The notes: generated by a model not told the origin, from the sequence alone. Positions 14,347-24,033 are shown, counted from the first letter of the stretch. The stretch is 25,820 nt of DNA from Ignavibacteria bacterium UBA2373 (GCA_002344005.1 DDTD01000094.1:1-25820), one strand, 5' to 3'. Translations and numbers: made by a program.

Positions 14347-14784
14347 ATGGCAAAAACATTTAAATTTGAAGATTCATTTGGACGTATTCTTGGAGTTGCT
14401 CATACTTCTATGTTTAGATATTTGAGCAAATTAATGAAAGACCAAGAACTACCTATAACACCTGAACAATTCAGTGTGTTAAGTCATTTATGGCAAAAGG
14501 ACGGTTTACAACAAAGCGAATTGGCGATATGCACTAACCGAAATAGAGCAAATGTGACGCGGATCATTGACATCTTGGAAAGAGAAGGTATCGTAGAACG
14601 CAGAGATGATGAAAGTGATAGAAGAGTGTTTAGAATTTATCTGACTGACAAAGGAAAATCTCTTAGAGAAGTTACGGCGAGATGTGCCGAACAAACAATC
14701 AATGACTCACTTAAGGGTTTGACAAAAGAAGAAATAGATACTTGTGTAAAGGTCTTACTACAAGTAAAAAGCAATGTTGGCTAA
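14347..14784 (+). CDS. MarR family transcriptional regulator
   Basis: A 145-residue winged-helix repressor. The MarR core is plain: ITPEQFSVLSHLWQKDGLQQ, SELAICTNRNRANVTRIIDI (recognition helix) and LEREGIVERRDDESDRRVFR with YLTDKG forming the wing. ATG 14347 is used, not the TTG at 14299, because the promoter lies between them. It stands at the head of a group with DoxX, pirin and SRPBCC genes, and a 20-base element is shared by its own start and the doxX upstream region, so it probably represses both. MarR proteins usually respond to phenolic or oxidant ligands, which fits a quinone-related set of targets. Two cysteines (in AICTN and in ARCAE) could sense oxidants. Confidence 0.93.
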   Translation: MAKTFKFEDSFGRILGVAHTSMFRYLSKLMKDQELPITPEQFSVLSHLWQKDGLQQSELAICTNRNRANVTRIIDILEREGIVERRDDESDRRVFRIYLTDKGKSLREVTARCAEQTINDSLKGLTKEEIDTCVKVLLQVKSNVG

Positions 14785-14799
14785 AAAATTTTATCCACA

Positions 14800-14819
14800 T
14801 TGTTGCGTATTTAACAATT
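14800..14819 (+). promoter_or_regulatory. Second copy of the MarR-region element before doxX
   Basis: TTGTTGCGTATTTAACAATT differs in one base from the element at 14327-14346 and lies 20 bases before the doxX ATG. TTGTT and AACAA form inverted arms. A shared MarR operator is the simplest reading. Confidence 0.5.
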
Positions 14820-14839
14820 AACAATTTAACATTAATACC

Positions 14840-15214
14840 ATGACAACAAAAACAACAAACATCATCAACTGGAGCTTAGCAGGAGTCGTCGGCTTCATTT
14901 TTATTAGTAGCGCCATGAGCAAATTTTTTGGCGGCGAAGAAACTTTACAAATGGCGAAAGGAATTGGACTAAGTGCAGAATCTTTTCAAGTCATTGGCAT
15001 AGTAGAATTTGTGAGCGTGATGCTTTTTTTAGTGCCACGAACAGGAATAATTGGAACACTCTTATTAGCTGCATACATGGGTGGCGCAATAGCAATACAT
15101 ATATCACATGGTCAATCAATAATTGCACCCGCTATCATTGAAGCTATAATTTGGATAGCGGCTTTAGTACGATTCCCCGAATTGAAACATCGCATTTTAC
15201 ATTCAAACAAATAA
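14840..15214 (+). CDS. DoxX family membrane protein
   Basis: A 124-residue protein with four hydrophobic helices: LAGVVGFIFISSAMSKF, FQVIGIVEFVSVMLFLV, IGTLLLAAYMGGAIAI and IIEAIIWIAALVRF. The SSAMSKFFG motif at the end of the first helix and the GIVEF motif are typical of the DoxX-like (DUF4260-type) group. The biochemical role of these small members is unclear; relatives act in respiratory or redox complexes. It is 55 bases after marR and 9 bases before the pirin gene, so it is the first gene of a transcript with pirin. Confidence 0.88.
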   Translation: MTTKTTNIINWSLAGVVGFIFISSAMSKFFGGEETLQMAKGIGLSAESFQVIGIVEFVSVMLFLVPRTGIIGTLLLAAYMGGAIAIHISHGQSIIAPAIIEAIIWIAALVRFPELKHRILHSNK

Positions 15215-15223
15215 GATATACCG

Positions 15224-16153
15224 ATGAATAGGCGAAATTTTGTCTTAAAATCATTACTTACTGTGGGAAGTCTCATCCCATTTCGTAAAATATTTTTATC
15301 AACAACTTCATATCAAAAGACAATGAACAAAAAAATCTCAAAAAAACATGATCTCAAGTTTAAGCAAGCATTTCCCGGTTTAATGGGCGTTGATATTATG
15401 GCACATGCCTTTCCTATTGAACCCTTTTTAGTATTTACCGAATTTCGAATGACAAGACCTGTTTTTGGTCCACATCCTCATGCAGGAATTTCTGTGATGA
15501 CCTATATGTTACCAGATAGTAAAGAGAGCTTTATCAATCGAGATAGTCAAGGTGATTTCAGCTATATAGAGCCGGGCGGAATGCATATTATGCAAGCGGG
15601 AAGTGGTATGCACCATGATGAATTTCCTAAAGTTACAGGTAATGAGTCACATGGATTTCAAATATGGATAAATCATGCAGATAAAAATAGATTTGTTGAA
15701 CCAAAATCAATGCATGCAAGTGCTCATGAAGTTCCCGAAAAAATAACAGATGATTATAAAGTTAGAATTGTGCATGGTGAATTTGAAGAAATGACAACAC
15801 ATTACAAAATGGTTACTGCTGTAAATTTGTTTCACATCTTTTTACAACCCAATAAATCTATTTCTTTGGATGCCATGCCAATGGCATTTGTTTACGGACT
15901 TAATGGTAAAGGACAAAGCGAAGGAGAAACTATTCAAGCCCAAACTTTAGTACATTATTCCTTAGAGGGAAATAAAGTAACTATCAATGCTTCAGACGAA
16001 GGGCTGGAATGTATGTTCGCAACCGGAACACCACACAATGAAGCAATTACCTATGGCGGTCCATTTGTTATGACAACTGCTGAGCAAATGGCAGAAACAC
16101 AACGCCGTTTTTCGAAGGGTGAAATGGGAAAATTAGAACCATACAAAGGATAA
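15224..16153 (+). CDS. Pirin family protein with a possible Tat signal
   Basis: A 309-residue bicupin. The metal site is intact: His84 and His86 in GPHPHAGIS, His131 and Glu133 in GMHHDEF, matching the four ligands of human pirin. The second cupin spans about residues 190-290. Bacterial pirins include quercetin 2,3-dioxygenases and regulators of metabolic enzymes; the activity here is unknown. Unusually the N-terminus is MNRRNFVLKSLLTVGSLIPF, a twin-arginine-like motif (RRNFVLK) followed by a hydrophobic stretch, so the protein may be exported folded with its metal. If translation starts instead at the ATG in KTMNKKISKK (residue 34) the signal disappears and a normal cytosolic pirin is left. 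It is 9 bases after doxX. Confidence 0.9.
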   Translation: MNRRNFVLKSLLTVGSLIPFRKIFLSTTSYQKTMNKKISKKHDLKFKQAFPGLMGVDIMAHAFPIEPFLVFTEFRMTRPVFGPHPHAGISVMTYMLPDSKESFINRDSQGDFSYIEPGGMHIMQAGSGMHHDEFPKVTGNESHGFQIWINHADKNRFVEPKSMHASAHEVPEKITDDYKVRIVHGEFEEMTTHYKMVTAVNLFHIFLQPNKSISLDAMPMAFVYGLNGKGQSEGETIQAQTLVHYSLEGNKVTINASDEGLECMFATGTPHNEAITYGGPFVMTTAEQMAETQRRFSKGEMGKLEPYKG

Positions 16154-16230
16154 ATTAAAGTAATAACTCAAAGTATGAGAAAATAATGTTCAATAATAAC
16201 AACAATTCATCAATCATCAAAGGACATCAC

Positions 16231-16725
16231 ATGTGGATTATTATGATTATAATCATTGTGGGCATCGGAATTTTAAGTAGAACCGGCTTTGAAATTCGCG
16301 ACGATATTGAAATTAATGCATCAACAGATAAAGTCTGGGAAACAATTATTGATTTTGAAAATTACAAAAATTGGAATTCGCAATTGATGTACATAGGTGG
16401 TAAGGTAGAGCCAAATGGAAAACTTCATTTAAAACTTGCTGTATCAGGATCCGATCCCTATGAATTTAAGCCAAATATTTCATATTGGCAAGAAAGAAAG
16501 ACATTTGCTTGGATTGAAAAAACGGGGTTACCACGAATTTTTGACGGAGAACACTTTTTTGAACTCAATGATCTTGGAAATGGTAGAACACTTCTTACAA
16601 ACAGAGAAGAATATCGAGGAGTTTTATCACAACTGTTTCGACAATTGCCGATGATGAAAACAGCACCCGAAGGATTTAAAAAAATGAACCTTGAGCTTAA
16701 ACATTATATTGAGTCACAGAATTAA
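16231..16725 (+). CDS. SRPBCC (START/polyketide cyclase-like) protein with N-terminal membrane anchor
   Basis: A 164-residue protein. It begins MWIIMIIIIVGIGILS, one membrane segment, then an SRPBCC fold: IRDDIEINASTDKVWETIID, FENYKNWNSQL, and the C-terminal helix APEGFKKMNLELKHYIE. This is the usual layout of small lipid- or ligand-binding SRPBCC proteins. Start 16231 is preferred because AAAGGA lies 6 bases upstream; an ATG at 16186 would add fifteen residues rich in asparagine. The gap after pirin is 32-77 bases with no promoter seen, so it is probably in the same transcript. Confidence 0.82.
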   Translation: MWIIMIIIIVGIGILSRTGFEIRDDIEINASTDKVWETIIDFENYKNWNSQLMYIGGKVEPNGKLHLKLAVSGSDPYEFKPNISYWQERKTFAWIEKTGLPRIFDGEHFFELNDLGNGRTLLTNREEYRGVLSQLFRQLPMMKTAPEGFKKMNLELKHYIESQN

Positions 16726-16992
16726 ACCCAAATTTAGATAAGTATAGAGATTCCATGATTGACTTTTTTATTGGAAAGGATTAGAAATACTGTAAACTCC
16801 AAAAATAACTTTGTTTCCATTTTATAAGTGGAATATAATTCACTGAATAATGAAAGCACAGTGTATTACATGAGAGCTTGAACTTTTCTCGACATAGCGC
16901 AAACAACCCATCTGTTTTTTGTCATCATAGCACTATTATCTCACTCTGAGAAGTGTCACTACGTCAGCACTTTCCCCTCCTCTTTCATATCT

Positions 16993-17024
16993 TTTGGATA
17001 GGTAGCCAATTTTTTGTAGTTTTG
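16993..17024 (+). promoter_or_regulatory. Promoter of the GyrI-like gene (third member of the leader family)
   Basis: TTTGGATAGGTAGCCAA starts a stretch with TTTG (16993-16996), a 20-base spacer and TAGTTTTG (17017-17024), clearly related to leaders A and B (TTTGGATGGA..AGCAAAG). It ends the 351-base gap 16726-17076, which otherwise shows no gene or clear repeat. Confidence 0.65.
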
Positions 17025-17076
17025 AAGAAATAACAAACGAAACAAGAATTAGTGGTAAGTATAATATAATTGAACA

Positions 17077-17580
17077 ATGGAACCAAGAATACAGACATTA
17101 TCAGAAAAAAAATTGGTCGGACAAAGTCTTGCAATGTCACTTGCTGACTATAAAGTTGGAGAGCTTTGGAGAAGTTTTATGCCAAGAAAAAAAGAAATAA
17201 CAAATATCTTGACAAATGACCTTATTTCCTTAGCAATTTACGAATCAACATATTTTGCAGACTTCAAACCGACAAACGAATTTGAACGTTGGGCGGCAGT
17301 TGAGGTTGCGGACTTTGATAATGTGCCAAATGAAATGGAAACTATTCTTTTACAAAGCGGGCTTTATGCGGTTTTTGATTACAAAGGTTTAAATACGGAT
17401 AAGTCAATTTTTCAATACATTTTTGGGACATGGTTACCAAGTTCGGACTACATATTGGACGATAGACCGCACTTTGAGGTATTGGGCGAAAAATACAAAA
17501 ACAATGACCCGACATCAGAAGAAGAAATTTGGATACCGATAAGACCAAAGAGCATTCCTAAAACAAAAAATATTTCATAG
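17077..17580 (+). CDS. GyrI-like / AraC effector-binding domain protein
   Basis: A 167-residue stand-alone ligand-binding domain. RIQTLSEKKLVGQSLAMSLA opens the fold; WAAVEVADFDNVPNEMETIL, GLYAVFDYKGL and the closing FEVLGEKYKN with EEEIWIPIRP are typical of the GyrI-like small-molecule-binding family, also found as the effector domain of AraC/BmrR-type regulators. No DNA-binding domain is attached. Stand-alone members bind or in some cases hydrolyse small cationic or electrophilic compounds; the ligand here is unknown. It has its own promoter and is followed convergently by the large minus-strand gene. Confidence 0.85.
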   Translation: MEPRIQTLSEKKLVGQSLAMSLADYKVGELWRSFMPRKKEITNILTNDLISLAIYESTYFADFKPTNEFERWAAVEVADFDNVPNEMETILLQSGLYAVFDYKGLNTDKSIFQYIFGTWLPSSDYILDDRPHFEVLGEKYKNNDPTSEEEIWIPIRPKSIPKTKNIS

Positions 17581-17685
17581 ATAAGCCCTCATAACTTAGC
17601 ATCTTTCTATTCATCGTAGTAGTTCCGTAGCAACAGATGGAGCAATGCAAATAAACATTACATTTAGTATCACACGAAGGTAATG

Positions 17686-20600
17686 CTATTGCAAAATCTC
17701 AATATGTCTGATCATTGTTGTACTCTCTGTTTTCAAACGCAATATATACTTCCCTGCCCCAAATTTTCGGGCATCGGCATAATGCACATACGTACCGGCA
17801 GCATGAAGTATATTATCGAAAAAGTGCACAACGACTCTTCCCTCAATATCAATCAAATCTAATGATGCTCTTGTCGATTCGGCAAGACCATACTCAATCT
17901 TGAAGTTATCCTTCACCGGATTAGGATTACTTATCAGCTTTTGGCTCTCCCCTGTGGGTATAAACAATCTGGTGCTACCCTCTTTGCATACATTAACAAT
18001 CGCAATGGAGCCATCTTGCGTTCTTGTTTCTTTGACATTGGTTGTTGTATCGGTCCACGCAAACGAAATAAGTTTGATAGGAGAAGTTTCTGCTGTACCC
18101 AACGTTGCAATTGCATTGATTACGGCTAATGTATCCGATACTCCACGTTCACCCTCAATAAAGATTCTACATATGTCTTCTTGCGGCGATTCGCAGAGTA
18201 AGCCCGGGTGATTTAGGAATAATACGGTCGAATTACACTCAATTTGTGCTCTAAATTTTCTGGGTGTACGTTCAGTAAAGTTTTCACTCTGTTGTATGGA
18301 CAAACACACTGTAACATTTTCACCAACTTTGGCTTGTATTGAATTTACTGCAATTGTTGCTCTCACTGTATCTGGAATATCAATATTTTTGATTCCCTCA
18401 CCTTTGAGCTGAATACTAATTTCTCTATTATCCGTTAGATTTTTTAGTAGTACCGTGTCAATGTAAATTTTCTCTTCTTTTGGAACAAAATCAACTAATA
18501 TCGAGTATGACGCCCCAGATTGCAGCATCATGTCGGTAACTTCGTTAAGAGAAAAAATCTGGGGATTGACTCTCTTATGAGAAAGTGAAAAATTTACAAC
18601 CTCATATCCAAGATTCGTTACATTACATGATCCCTGAACTTTTTCACCTAAAGGAACCTTACCGAAATCAACAACTATTTTATCAACACGCAAATATTCA
18701 TCATTATTGATACCTTCCCCAAAAAGAATAATCGAATATTTTATACCTTGTAGTGTATTTTCAATTTCGATACTTCCATTTGTTCTCCCTAATTCTTTCG
18801 GTGTAAATCGTACACGCAATTCTAGTCTTTTTGACGGTAAAAGAATTAGACGGGATTGATTAGGTTCAAAATTAAAATCTGTTGTATTGGGACCTACATT
18901 ACTCAGAGTTATTTCTATAGGGTCTTTACCAATATTGCTAATATAAACCGAAGTATCGCGAACATCACCAAGTGTGACTTTACCGAAATCAATAGCATTA
19001 TGACTTATATCTAACACTCCTGCAATTCCTTCTCCTGAAATATCATACAGTAGTGTATCTGATTGTGTTAATATATATATTGTTGCACTATGTGTACCTA
19101 TAAATGAAGGTGTAAATCTTATCTCAAAATCCATACTATCATTTGGATTAATACTTGTCGGTAACTTTGGTGACACGTAGGTAAATGCATTTGCATCTTT
19201 ACCAAAGAAAACAATATTATCAATACGTACAGGTAATGTGGAAGTATTAACTAAAGCGGCGACAACAATGCTGTCTTTTGATTTACCGAATAAGCACTGC
19301 TTCATATCAATGGAGCGACCTTCTACTGTCGGAATATCTATCGTAAATACGGAATCGGACATATCGGTCTGAATTGGCTTACCTATAGAAAGATTGTCAT
19401 CAACAAACCATGTTCTTACCGTATTATCAGCAGATGCAGAAAGTAGTCGTCGGTGATCCTTACTCCACTCAATATGAGTGATTTTTGCTTGATGCCCTAC
19501 AAATGTACGTAAGGAGGATCCGGTTTTTACATCATATATTTTTATGGTTTGGTCTTCGCTCGAGGTTGCAACACGGTTTCCTTTGGGATTCCATTCTATT
19601 TGATTTACATCATAATTATGACCGGTGAGTACAAATGAAAGATTTCCTGTTTCCGCATTCCATAGACGTGCAGTACGGTCAGAGCACGCGGTGGCGACCG
19701 ACTTTCCATCAGGACTCCATGATATATAACGAACTTCCCCTGTATGTCCCGTAAGAGAATGTATCTTACTACCTGTATTTACGTCCCAAATATCCGCCGA
19801 TCTGTTATAGGCAGACGTTGCAATTTTACGTGCGTCCGGACTCCACGCAGCAGTTATAACCCATGAATTGTGATCAAGATTACGTACCATAACTCCAACG
19901 ACTACATCCCAAATTTTTGCAGAATAATCCCAACTTGAAGACACTAAACGTCTTCCGTCAGGACTAAAATGGACAGAAGTAATTTGCGCTGTATGTCCAT
20001 TGAGTGTGTGGATAAGCGCTCCCGTGTTCGCATCCCAAATTCTGATGGTTTTATCACCACCACAACTGGCAAATCGGTTTCCATCAGGACTCCAATCCAC
20101 AGATCCTATCCATGAAGTATGTCCAATATATTCTACCAGCAACTTTCCGGTTTTGGGGTCCCAAAGTTTAACCAGATTATCGTCTCCTGCACTGAGAATA
20201 CTTGAACCGTTGGGACTCCATTTCAAGATTGACACAGAAGCTCCATGTGCTAATATTGTACGGATAGCTTGTCCTTTTGCAGCATCCCAAATAATAATAG
20301 AACCCTCAGACCCGCAACTTGCAATATATGAGCCATCGGGACTCCATGTTGCATAGTTGACAGAACCGGTATGTGCTGCAAGTGTTAACTCCGTAGTCCC
20401 GATATCATTGATTTTATCAGCTATATGTTGTACTCGAATTTTACATTGTTCGCTTTTAATTTTGGGCATGTTTTTCCAAGTATGTTGAAGTCCCGAACTT
20501 GACCCGCTGACTTCAGACCAAGAAAGCCCATTATCCGTTGATACATCAATATGAACTATATCATTGGGTGAAATACCGTTCCATTGAATTTTAGGATTAC

Positions 20601-21912
20601 TCCCCACGCCAATTATCTCGCCGCCATTTGGTGCAACTACACGCAGATTCGGATCGGTAATTGTATTGCCCGCAATGCCCCCCATACAACTAAAATATAA
20701 TGGACATACATCTGTTTGTACTTCGCATACACTATAATGAAATGCGGCATCGGGGGGAGTAAAGCGCACAGTAATCGTTCTTGTTTCGTTTTTTTTAATC
20801 GTGAATGGAAATCCCACATCATGTAAAGAAAATATTTGCTGATTGGATAATGAAATTCCGGAAACTACATAATCAGTGTTATATGCCGTTAATGAGAGAG
20901 AAAGATCATAACTTCCCCCGGGAATTTGTTCCCCAAAAGAGACAATCTTCGGAAAAAAATTCATTGTTGCAAGTGAAGTAATAGGTGGCTCATATTCAGC
21001 TGTATCGTGGACATTACCTTTTGAACAGATAATTTTTGCTACATCACGATTGCAGAAGTAGCCGCTTGTCCATGTAATTTCACATGGTTCATCTCCATAT
21101 GCTAAGTCACGCAACAATAATGCTGCAGATTGAGCTTTTTCGGGAGAAGTAATTTCCTCTATGTAATGACCACCTGTTTTGATACAGATATCTCGTAATG
21201 TACGTGCCAATGCTGAATTATCTCTGTAAGCATTTGAGTATTCAAGAACAATAAATCGAATCTTATAATACGAACATGTATCAAGTATTTTGTTGACAAC
21301 ATCTAAGGGTATATCTTGGGCAAAAGCATCAGTAAAAACTACAACACTACGATTAAATATACCTTTTTTGGCAATTGTTACCGCGCCTGCTAATTGATGC
21401 AGTAATTGTGCAGTATAATTATCTGAACCTTTGGCATTTATCAAGGAAATACTTCGTTGTATTTTATCAATGTTTGGCGTAAAATCTTGTAACAATAAAG
21501 GCACATCATTACATGTTTGGACAGCCAGCTCAGTATTCTGTTGTAGAACAACCTGTAACATAGTCAACGCGGTTAACTTAGCCAACTCAATCGGTGAAGT
21601 AACCATGGAATTTTTCATTGTCATGGAGCCGGACACATCAAAACTCATTGCTACCGAGCATGTTGATTTTTCCGACGGAGCAGGACATTGAACATCAGTA
21701 ACAGCTCTTGGAATTCCATTCTCAGTCACTTTTATATCACTCTTTTGTAATGTTTCCCGATTATTATTTCTATCAAAAGCAAGAACTTTTGCTTTTATGA
21801 CAGGGAAATTTTTTGTATCAATATCATACAAAGAAAGATTTTGACCTTGACACATTGAAAGTGTGAAAAAGACAACAATTATTGAGAGAAGATAATGGAA
21901 TAGTATTTTCAT
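17686..21912 (-). CDS. Large secreted VWA-WD40-ASH protein with T9SS sorting domain
   Basis: A 1408-residue secreted multidomain protein. Signal peptide at 1-24 (LLSIIVVFFTLSMCQGQ). A von Willebrand A domain at about 85-275 carries the MIDAS start FDVSGSM. An ASH/choice-of-anchor-like beta domain is near 315-410, and a VVAPNGGEIIGVGS module at about 425-505. Eight WD40 repeats follow (about 505-840), each with a GH-like start and an SPDG turn ending in IWD or a variant. Three further ASH-type domains (FGKVTLGD, FGKVPLGE motifs) lie at about 850-1170, a cohesin-like segment at about 1175-1315, and a type IX sorting domain NPVKDNFKIEYG to the end. It starts 3 bases after the OmpA gene stop. It should be exported by T9SS to the cell surface, perhaps as a scaffold or metal-dependent adhesin. 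Confidence 0.92.
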   Translation of the reverse strand: MKILFHYLLSIIVVFFTLSMCQGQNLSLYDIDTKNFPVIKAKVLAFDRNNNRETLQKSDIKVTENGIPRAVTDVQCPAPSEKSTCSVAMSFDVSGSMTMKNSMVTSPIELAKLTALTMLQVVLQQNTELAVQTCNDVPLLLQDFTPNIDKIQRSISLINAKGSDNYTAQLLHQLAGAVTIAKKGIFNRSVVVFTDAFAQDIPLDVVNKILDTCSYYKIRFIVLEYSNAYRDNSALARTLRDICIKTGGHYIEEITSPEKAQSAALLLRDLAYGDEPCEITWTSGYFCNRDVAKIICSKGNVHDTAEYEPPITSLATMNFFPKIVSFGEQIPGGSYDLSLSLTAYNTDYVVSGISLSNQQIFSLHDVGFPFTIKKNETRTITVRFTPPDAAFHYSVCEVQTDVCPLYFSCMGGIAGNTITDPNLRVVAPNGGEIIGVGSNPKIQWNGISPNDIVHIDVSTDNGLSWSEVSGSSSGLQHTWKNMPKIKSEQCKIRVQHIADKINDIGTTELTLAAHTGSVNYATWSPDGSYIASCGSEGSIIIWDAAKGQAIRTILAHGASVSILKWSPNGSSILSAGDDNLVKLWDPKTGKLLVEYIGHTSWIGSVDWSPDGNRFASCGGDKTIRIWDANTGALIHTLNGHTAQITSVHFSPDGRRLVSSSWDYSAKIWDVVVGVMVRNLDHNSWVITAAWSPDARKIATSAYNRSADIWDVNTGSKIHSLTGHTGEVRYISWSPDGKSVATACSDRTARLWNAETGNLSFVLTGHNYDVNQIEWNPKGNRVATSSEDQTIKIYDVKTGSSLRTFVGHQAKITHIEWSKDHRRLLSASADNTVRTWFVDDNLSIGKPIQTDMSDSVFTIDIPTVEGRSIDMKQCLFGKSKDSIVVAALVNTSTLPVRIDNIVFFGKDANAFTYVSPKLPTSINPNDSMDFEIRFTPSFIGTHSATIYILTQSDTLLYDISGEGIAGVLDISHNAIDFGKVTLGDVRDTSVYISNIGKDPIEITLSNVGPNTTDFNFEPNQSRLILLPSKRLELRVRFTPKELGRTNGSIEIENTLQGIKYSIILFGEGINNDEYLRVDKIVVDFGKVPLGEKVQGSCNVTNLGYEVVNFSLSHKRVNPQIFSLNEVTDMMLQSGASYSILVDFVPKEEKIYIDTVLLKNLTDNREISIQLKGEGIKNIDIPDTVRATIAVNSIQAKVGENVTVCLSIQQSENFTERTPRKFRAQIECNSTVLFLNHPGLLCESPQEDICRIFIEGERGVSDTLAVINAIATLGTAETSPIKLISFAWTDTTTNVKETRTQDGSIAIVNVCKEGSTRLFIPTGESQKLISNPNPVKDNFKIEYGLAESTRASLDLIDIEGRVVVHFFDNILHAAGTYVHYADARKFGAGKYILRLKTESTTMIRHIEILQ

Positions 21913-21915
21913 AAT

Positions 21916-24033
21916 TTATTCATTTATGGGTGTTTCAATAATAACATCTACAGTGCGTGTGTATAACCGTCCTTCAGGCAAGCTGGGATCATAAGTTGTC
22001 GAGTTGCCATTTGCTTCAATCATTGGACTATTTTCCGGAATACCCAATGCCCTTGCCGTTGTTTTTGCTCTTTTTTCTGCAAGTACTTTATTTAGTGCAG
22101 GATCACCCGATTGATCGGTAAAACCAATAATTTTAACAGTAGAATTGGGTTGAATCATTTTTTTTATCATTCCAATAATCGGTTTGTTGTTTTCATTAAT
22201 ATCAGTAGAGCGGATATCAAATAAAATAAGACCAAACCTGTTAATCTCTTTATCAGCAATTTTTTCCACACGCTTTTCATGTACAGTTTTATATTCAACA
22301 CGGATAGAGCGCTGTGAGGTATCACGTTTTCCAAGTTCATCTTTGACTATCAATCGGTATTGAATAGGGCTATTTGTAAGCGGCTTTTCTTTTTTTAATG
22401 AAGCTATATCCCATTGAATGGATGTTGGTACATCATTTGTCCCTTCATAATGTTCCAGTATGGTAGTGCTTTGCATAATATCTAAGCTCCACTCGCTGAT
22501 TGGATTGTCATGCTCGACATTCATAATAAAACGAGCTGAAGGTGGGTTGGAAACCCGAACGGTATCACTTGAGGAAAAAGGTAATAGTAATGATTGGGTT
22601 GTACTGGATATTTCAACACGACGATTCTCTGCTGCTCCTATAGAAGTCAATTTATTTGCACTTTTTTCGGGTAAATTTCTTGCAATGATTTGTATGCGAC
22701 CGTTAGGTATTGTCCATACATCCATAAGATATTTCTTTACAGATTCTGCTCTACGCCTCGATAATGATATATTATTTTCTTCAATGCCAGCATCTGTATT
22801 ACATCCGGTCAATGTTAAATTAATTGTTGGATTCTGCCTCATACGTAACCCCACAATATTTAACAGATGATAATACGTTTTTAAACGATCTGAACTTTTG
22901 ATGCCTTCAATACTGAATTTTTCAACCTCACTGTTTGTCAGTGCAACAAATCTGCTTGGTATAACATCTTCTCCTTCTTCAAAGAAAACATAATTGAGAA
23001 ATGGATTCATAAAATAGGTTGAGTATTCATCAATCCTAAAAACAATATTATCCTCTACCATGCCTTTAGTATCAATACCAAACGCTTTAACATCAACGTC
23101 TAATCGCTCCGGTTTTGCAATTTTATTTGTATCTGTTCTACGAATCGTACTGAATGTAATTATTTCTGTATCATTTTCATATTCATTTTCTACCATCTCT
23201 TTTGTTACGAGTTCTTTGCCTTGAAAAAACCCCGCAAAACGTGACGGTACTTTCACTTCTATTGTATCAATAATTGTTTTTTGCTCTTCGCGGCGAATTG
23301 GCTCTTTATATGGTCTGGGTGACCAAAAGAATGTTGCACCAAATCGCAACTGCTGTACAGACCAATCTATAGTATTCACTATGCCGATAAGTGGGTAATG
23401 ATACACAATTTCCGGACTGAGATACAATGTACCGCGTTTATTGAGCCGAAGATTATAAGAAACACCGCCAAGCATACCCAAAGAAAAATCGCGTGCTAAG
23501 GGTATGGGGCTATTACTAACTTCATTTTGGGAACGTTGTCCGTTTGAAAATGTACCTGAGGAGGGTTCAACAATAACTTCTTTTTGTGAAAATAATGCAC
23601 GGGTTCTGTATCCCACACTAAACCCACCATTAACTCTAAATCTATCAAAAAGATAATATCCCAAAAATGGTTCGAACGTAATACCGGAGATTTTGGTATC
23701 AATACTATGATTAAATATACCGTTTACATTCCCTGCAAGTACTATATTTTCATCTCTGCTTAAAAGGCCGTTTTGTTCAGTGAATGTACCACGAAAAGTT
23801 AATCGAAACAGTTCTGTTAAGGGCATGTCATAAACAAGACCCACGGTAATACCGTTTCCTGTGCCATTTTCAAAACGCGGACAACAATTCGGTACAGTAG
23901 GAAAAGCACGAAAATCAGCCGTATGTATGTTCACATTCATTGCAGAATTAAGCCCATACATCACTCTTTGTTGGGCAGATAACGGAGGTAATACTATGAG
24001 AAATATAAAACTTAGAATTATATAGTTGCGCAT
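21916..24033 (-). CDS. OmpA family outer-membrane protein with two OmpA-like domains
   Basis: A 705-residue envelope protein. The start at 24033 gives a clear signal peptide, MRNYIILSFIFLIVLPPLSA, then QQ. An upstream ATG at 24075 adds 14 charged residues. Residues about 20-245 form an outer-membrane barrel-like region. A linker with KVPSRFAGFFQGKEL follows. The first OmpA-like peptidoglycan-binding domain (about 365-485) has NISLSRRRAESVKKYL and AAENRRVEI; an Ig-like stretch follows; the second (about 600-705) has GFTDQSGDPALNKVLAEKRA and LYTRTVDVII. It is co-transcribed with the large T9SS protein and may anchor it or link it to the cell wall. Confidence 0.92.
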   Translation of the reverse strand: MRNYIILSFIFLIVLPPLSAQQRVMYGLNSAMNVNIHTADFRAFPTVPNCCPRFENGTGNGITVGLVYDMPLTELFRLTFRGTFTEQNGLLSRDENIVLAGNVNGIFNHSIDTKISGITFEPFLGYYLFDRFRVNGGFSVGYRTRALFSQKEVIVEPSSGTFSNGQRSQNEVSNSPIPLARDFSLGMLGGVSYNLRLNKRGTLYLSPEIVYHYPLIGIVNTIDWSVQQLRFGATFFWSPRPYKEPIRREEQKTIIDTIEVKVPSRFAGFFQGKELVTKEMVENEYENDTEIITFSTIRRTDTNKIAKPERLDVDVKAFGIDTKGMVEDNIVFRIDEYSTYFMNPFLNYVFFEEGEDVIPSRFVALTNSEVEKFSIEGIKSSDRLKTYYHLLNIVGLRMRQNPTINLTLTGCNTDAGIEENNISLSRRRAESVKKYLMDVWTIPNGRIQIIARNLPEKSANKLTSIGAAENRRVEISSTTQSLLLPFSSSDTVRVSNPPSARFIMNVEHDNPISEWSLDIMQSTTILEHYEGTNDVPTSIQWDIASLKKEKPLTNSPIQYRLIVKDELGKRDTSQRSIRVEYKTVHEKRVEKIADKEINRFGLILFDIRSTDINENNKPIIGMIKKMIQPNSTVKIIGFTDQSGDPALNKVLAEKRAKTTARALGIPENSPMIEANGNSTTYDPSLPEGRLYTRTVDVIIETPINE

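Noticed and set aside
20000..20356. Plus-strand frame of 118 codons inside the large WD40 gene
   Set aside because: It is a shadow of the regular WD40 repeats on the other strand and resembles no known protein.
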